DNA of 5,927 bases from an uncultured Clostridia bacterium (GTDB taxonomy: Bacteria > Bacillota > Clostridia > Christensenellales > Aristaeellaceae). How positions within the stretch are numbered: position 1 is the stretch's first letter; every line of letters starts with the position of its first letter. The stretch covers positions 1-5,927 of the forward strand of contig CAMJXZ010000214.1 of NCBI GenBank assembly GCA_946409855.1, given 5' to 3'. The notes below the pieces were generated by a model. It did not search any database. It had not been told where the DNA came from and saw only the letters and a program-made list of their open reading frames with translations. The translations under genes were made by a program, and so were the position numbers. Below, in pieces: positions 5,844-5,927 of this stretch.

Positions 5844-5879
5844 AAAAAGACGCTCAGACCCGGCGCGGGCCCCGCCCGG
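5844..5879 (-). terminator. GC hairpin and T-run, possible terminator of an upstream gene
   Basis: Bases 5879-5860 on the minus strand can fold into an 8-bp, almost all-GC stem with one bulged G and a 3-base loop. TTTTT follows at 5848-5844. The gap of 11 bases between stem and T-run is longer than usual, so efficiency is uncertain. Confidence 0.35.
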
Positions 5880-5881
5880 AA

Positions 5882-5926
5882 TCATTTCAGAATGTTTTCT
5901 GTGCTTCTCCTGTTCACGGCAGATGG
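5882..5926 (-). CDS. Possible C-terminal end of an upstream gene (partial)
   Basis: One minus-strand frame entering from the right edge gives 14 codons, PSAVNRRSTENILK, and stops at TGA 2 bases before the GC hairpin at 5860-5879. The stop-then-hairpin arrangement is what a gene end looks like. Fourteen codons cannot establish coding status, and another frame stays open through the same stretch, so this is tentative. Confidence 0.2.
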   Translation of the reverse strand, partial: PSAVNRRSTENILK

Positions 5927-5927
5927 A

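Noticed and set aside
5728..5927. Minus-strand frame open from the right edge to a TGA near 5728
   Set aside because: It would read through the GC hairpin and the near-consensus promoter, and gives a compositionally odd peptide. Chance openness in GC-rich DNA is more likely.
5892..5927. Plus-strand ATG at 5892 giving MFSVLLLFTADG, resembling a signal-peptide start
   Set aside because: Only 12 codons are visible, with no good ribosome-binding site and no plus-strand promoter nearby, so it cannot be supported.

Overview
The window reads as a chromosomal stretch from a GC-rich member of the Clostridia (Bacillota). The evidence is strong purine-rich Shine-Dalgarno sites, good sigma-A-type promoters, a TTG start, and proteins of clostridial flavour: a 400-residue acetate kinase, a Ste24-type M48 protease, and a MurF-like ligase with an N-terminal membrane domain. 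The family-level origin is inferred from general protein character, not from a search. I see no mobile element, CRISPR array, rRNA or tRNA.

All five complete genes lie on the minus strand, so transcription runs from high to low coordinates. At the right edge (about 5844-5926) there may be the last codons of an upstream gene and a GC hairpin. Next comes a near-consensus promoter (5757-5785) and the M48 protease (4450-5670). A 170-base intergenic region (4280-4449) follows. It holds a weak M48 terminator candidate, an inverted repeat, an extended -10 promoter and the leader of ackA (3077-4279). A 102-base gap (2975-3076) with two GC hairpins separates ackA from a compact three-gene run: a GNAT acetyltransferase (2510-2974), an alpha/beta hydrolase (1730-2506, TTG start) and a membrane-anchored Mur ligase (65-1714). 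The left edge (1-64) is abruptly AT-rich and ends in a Shine-Dalgarno-like GAGGAAA, which may serve a gene beginning just outside the window.

Functionally there are two themes. AckA performs the ATP-yielding last step of acetate fermentation and has its own promoter. The GNAT, hydrolase and Mur ligase genes are spaced 3 and 15 bases apart, and each ribosome-binding site overlaps the end of the preceding gene. They look translationally coupled and probably contribute to a shared envelope-related task, although only the Mur ligase gives direct evidence for that. I see no convincing promoter of their own, so they may depend on read-through from ackA. The M48 protease is a membrane-embedded zinc protease that appears to be its own transcription unit.

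Most of the window is ordinary core metabolism and envelope biology, and no clearly new system is visible. The points most worth a second look are the Mur ligase, whose usual UDP-sugar-binding domain is replaced by membrane helices, and the inverted repeat covering the -35 box of ackA.
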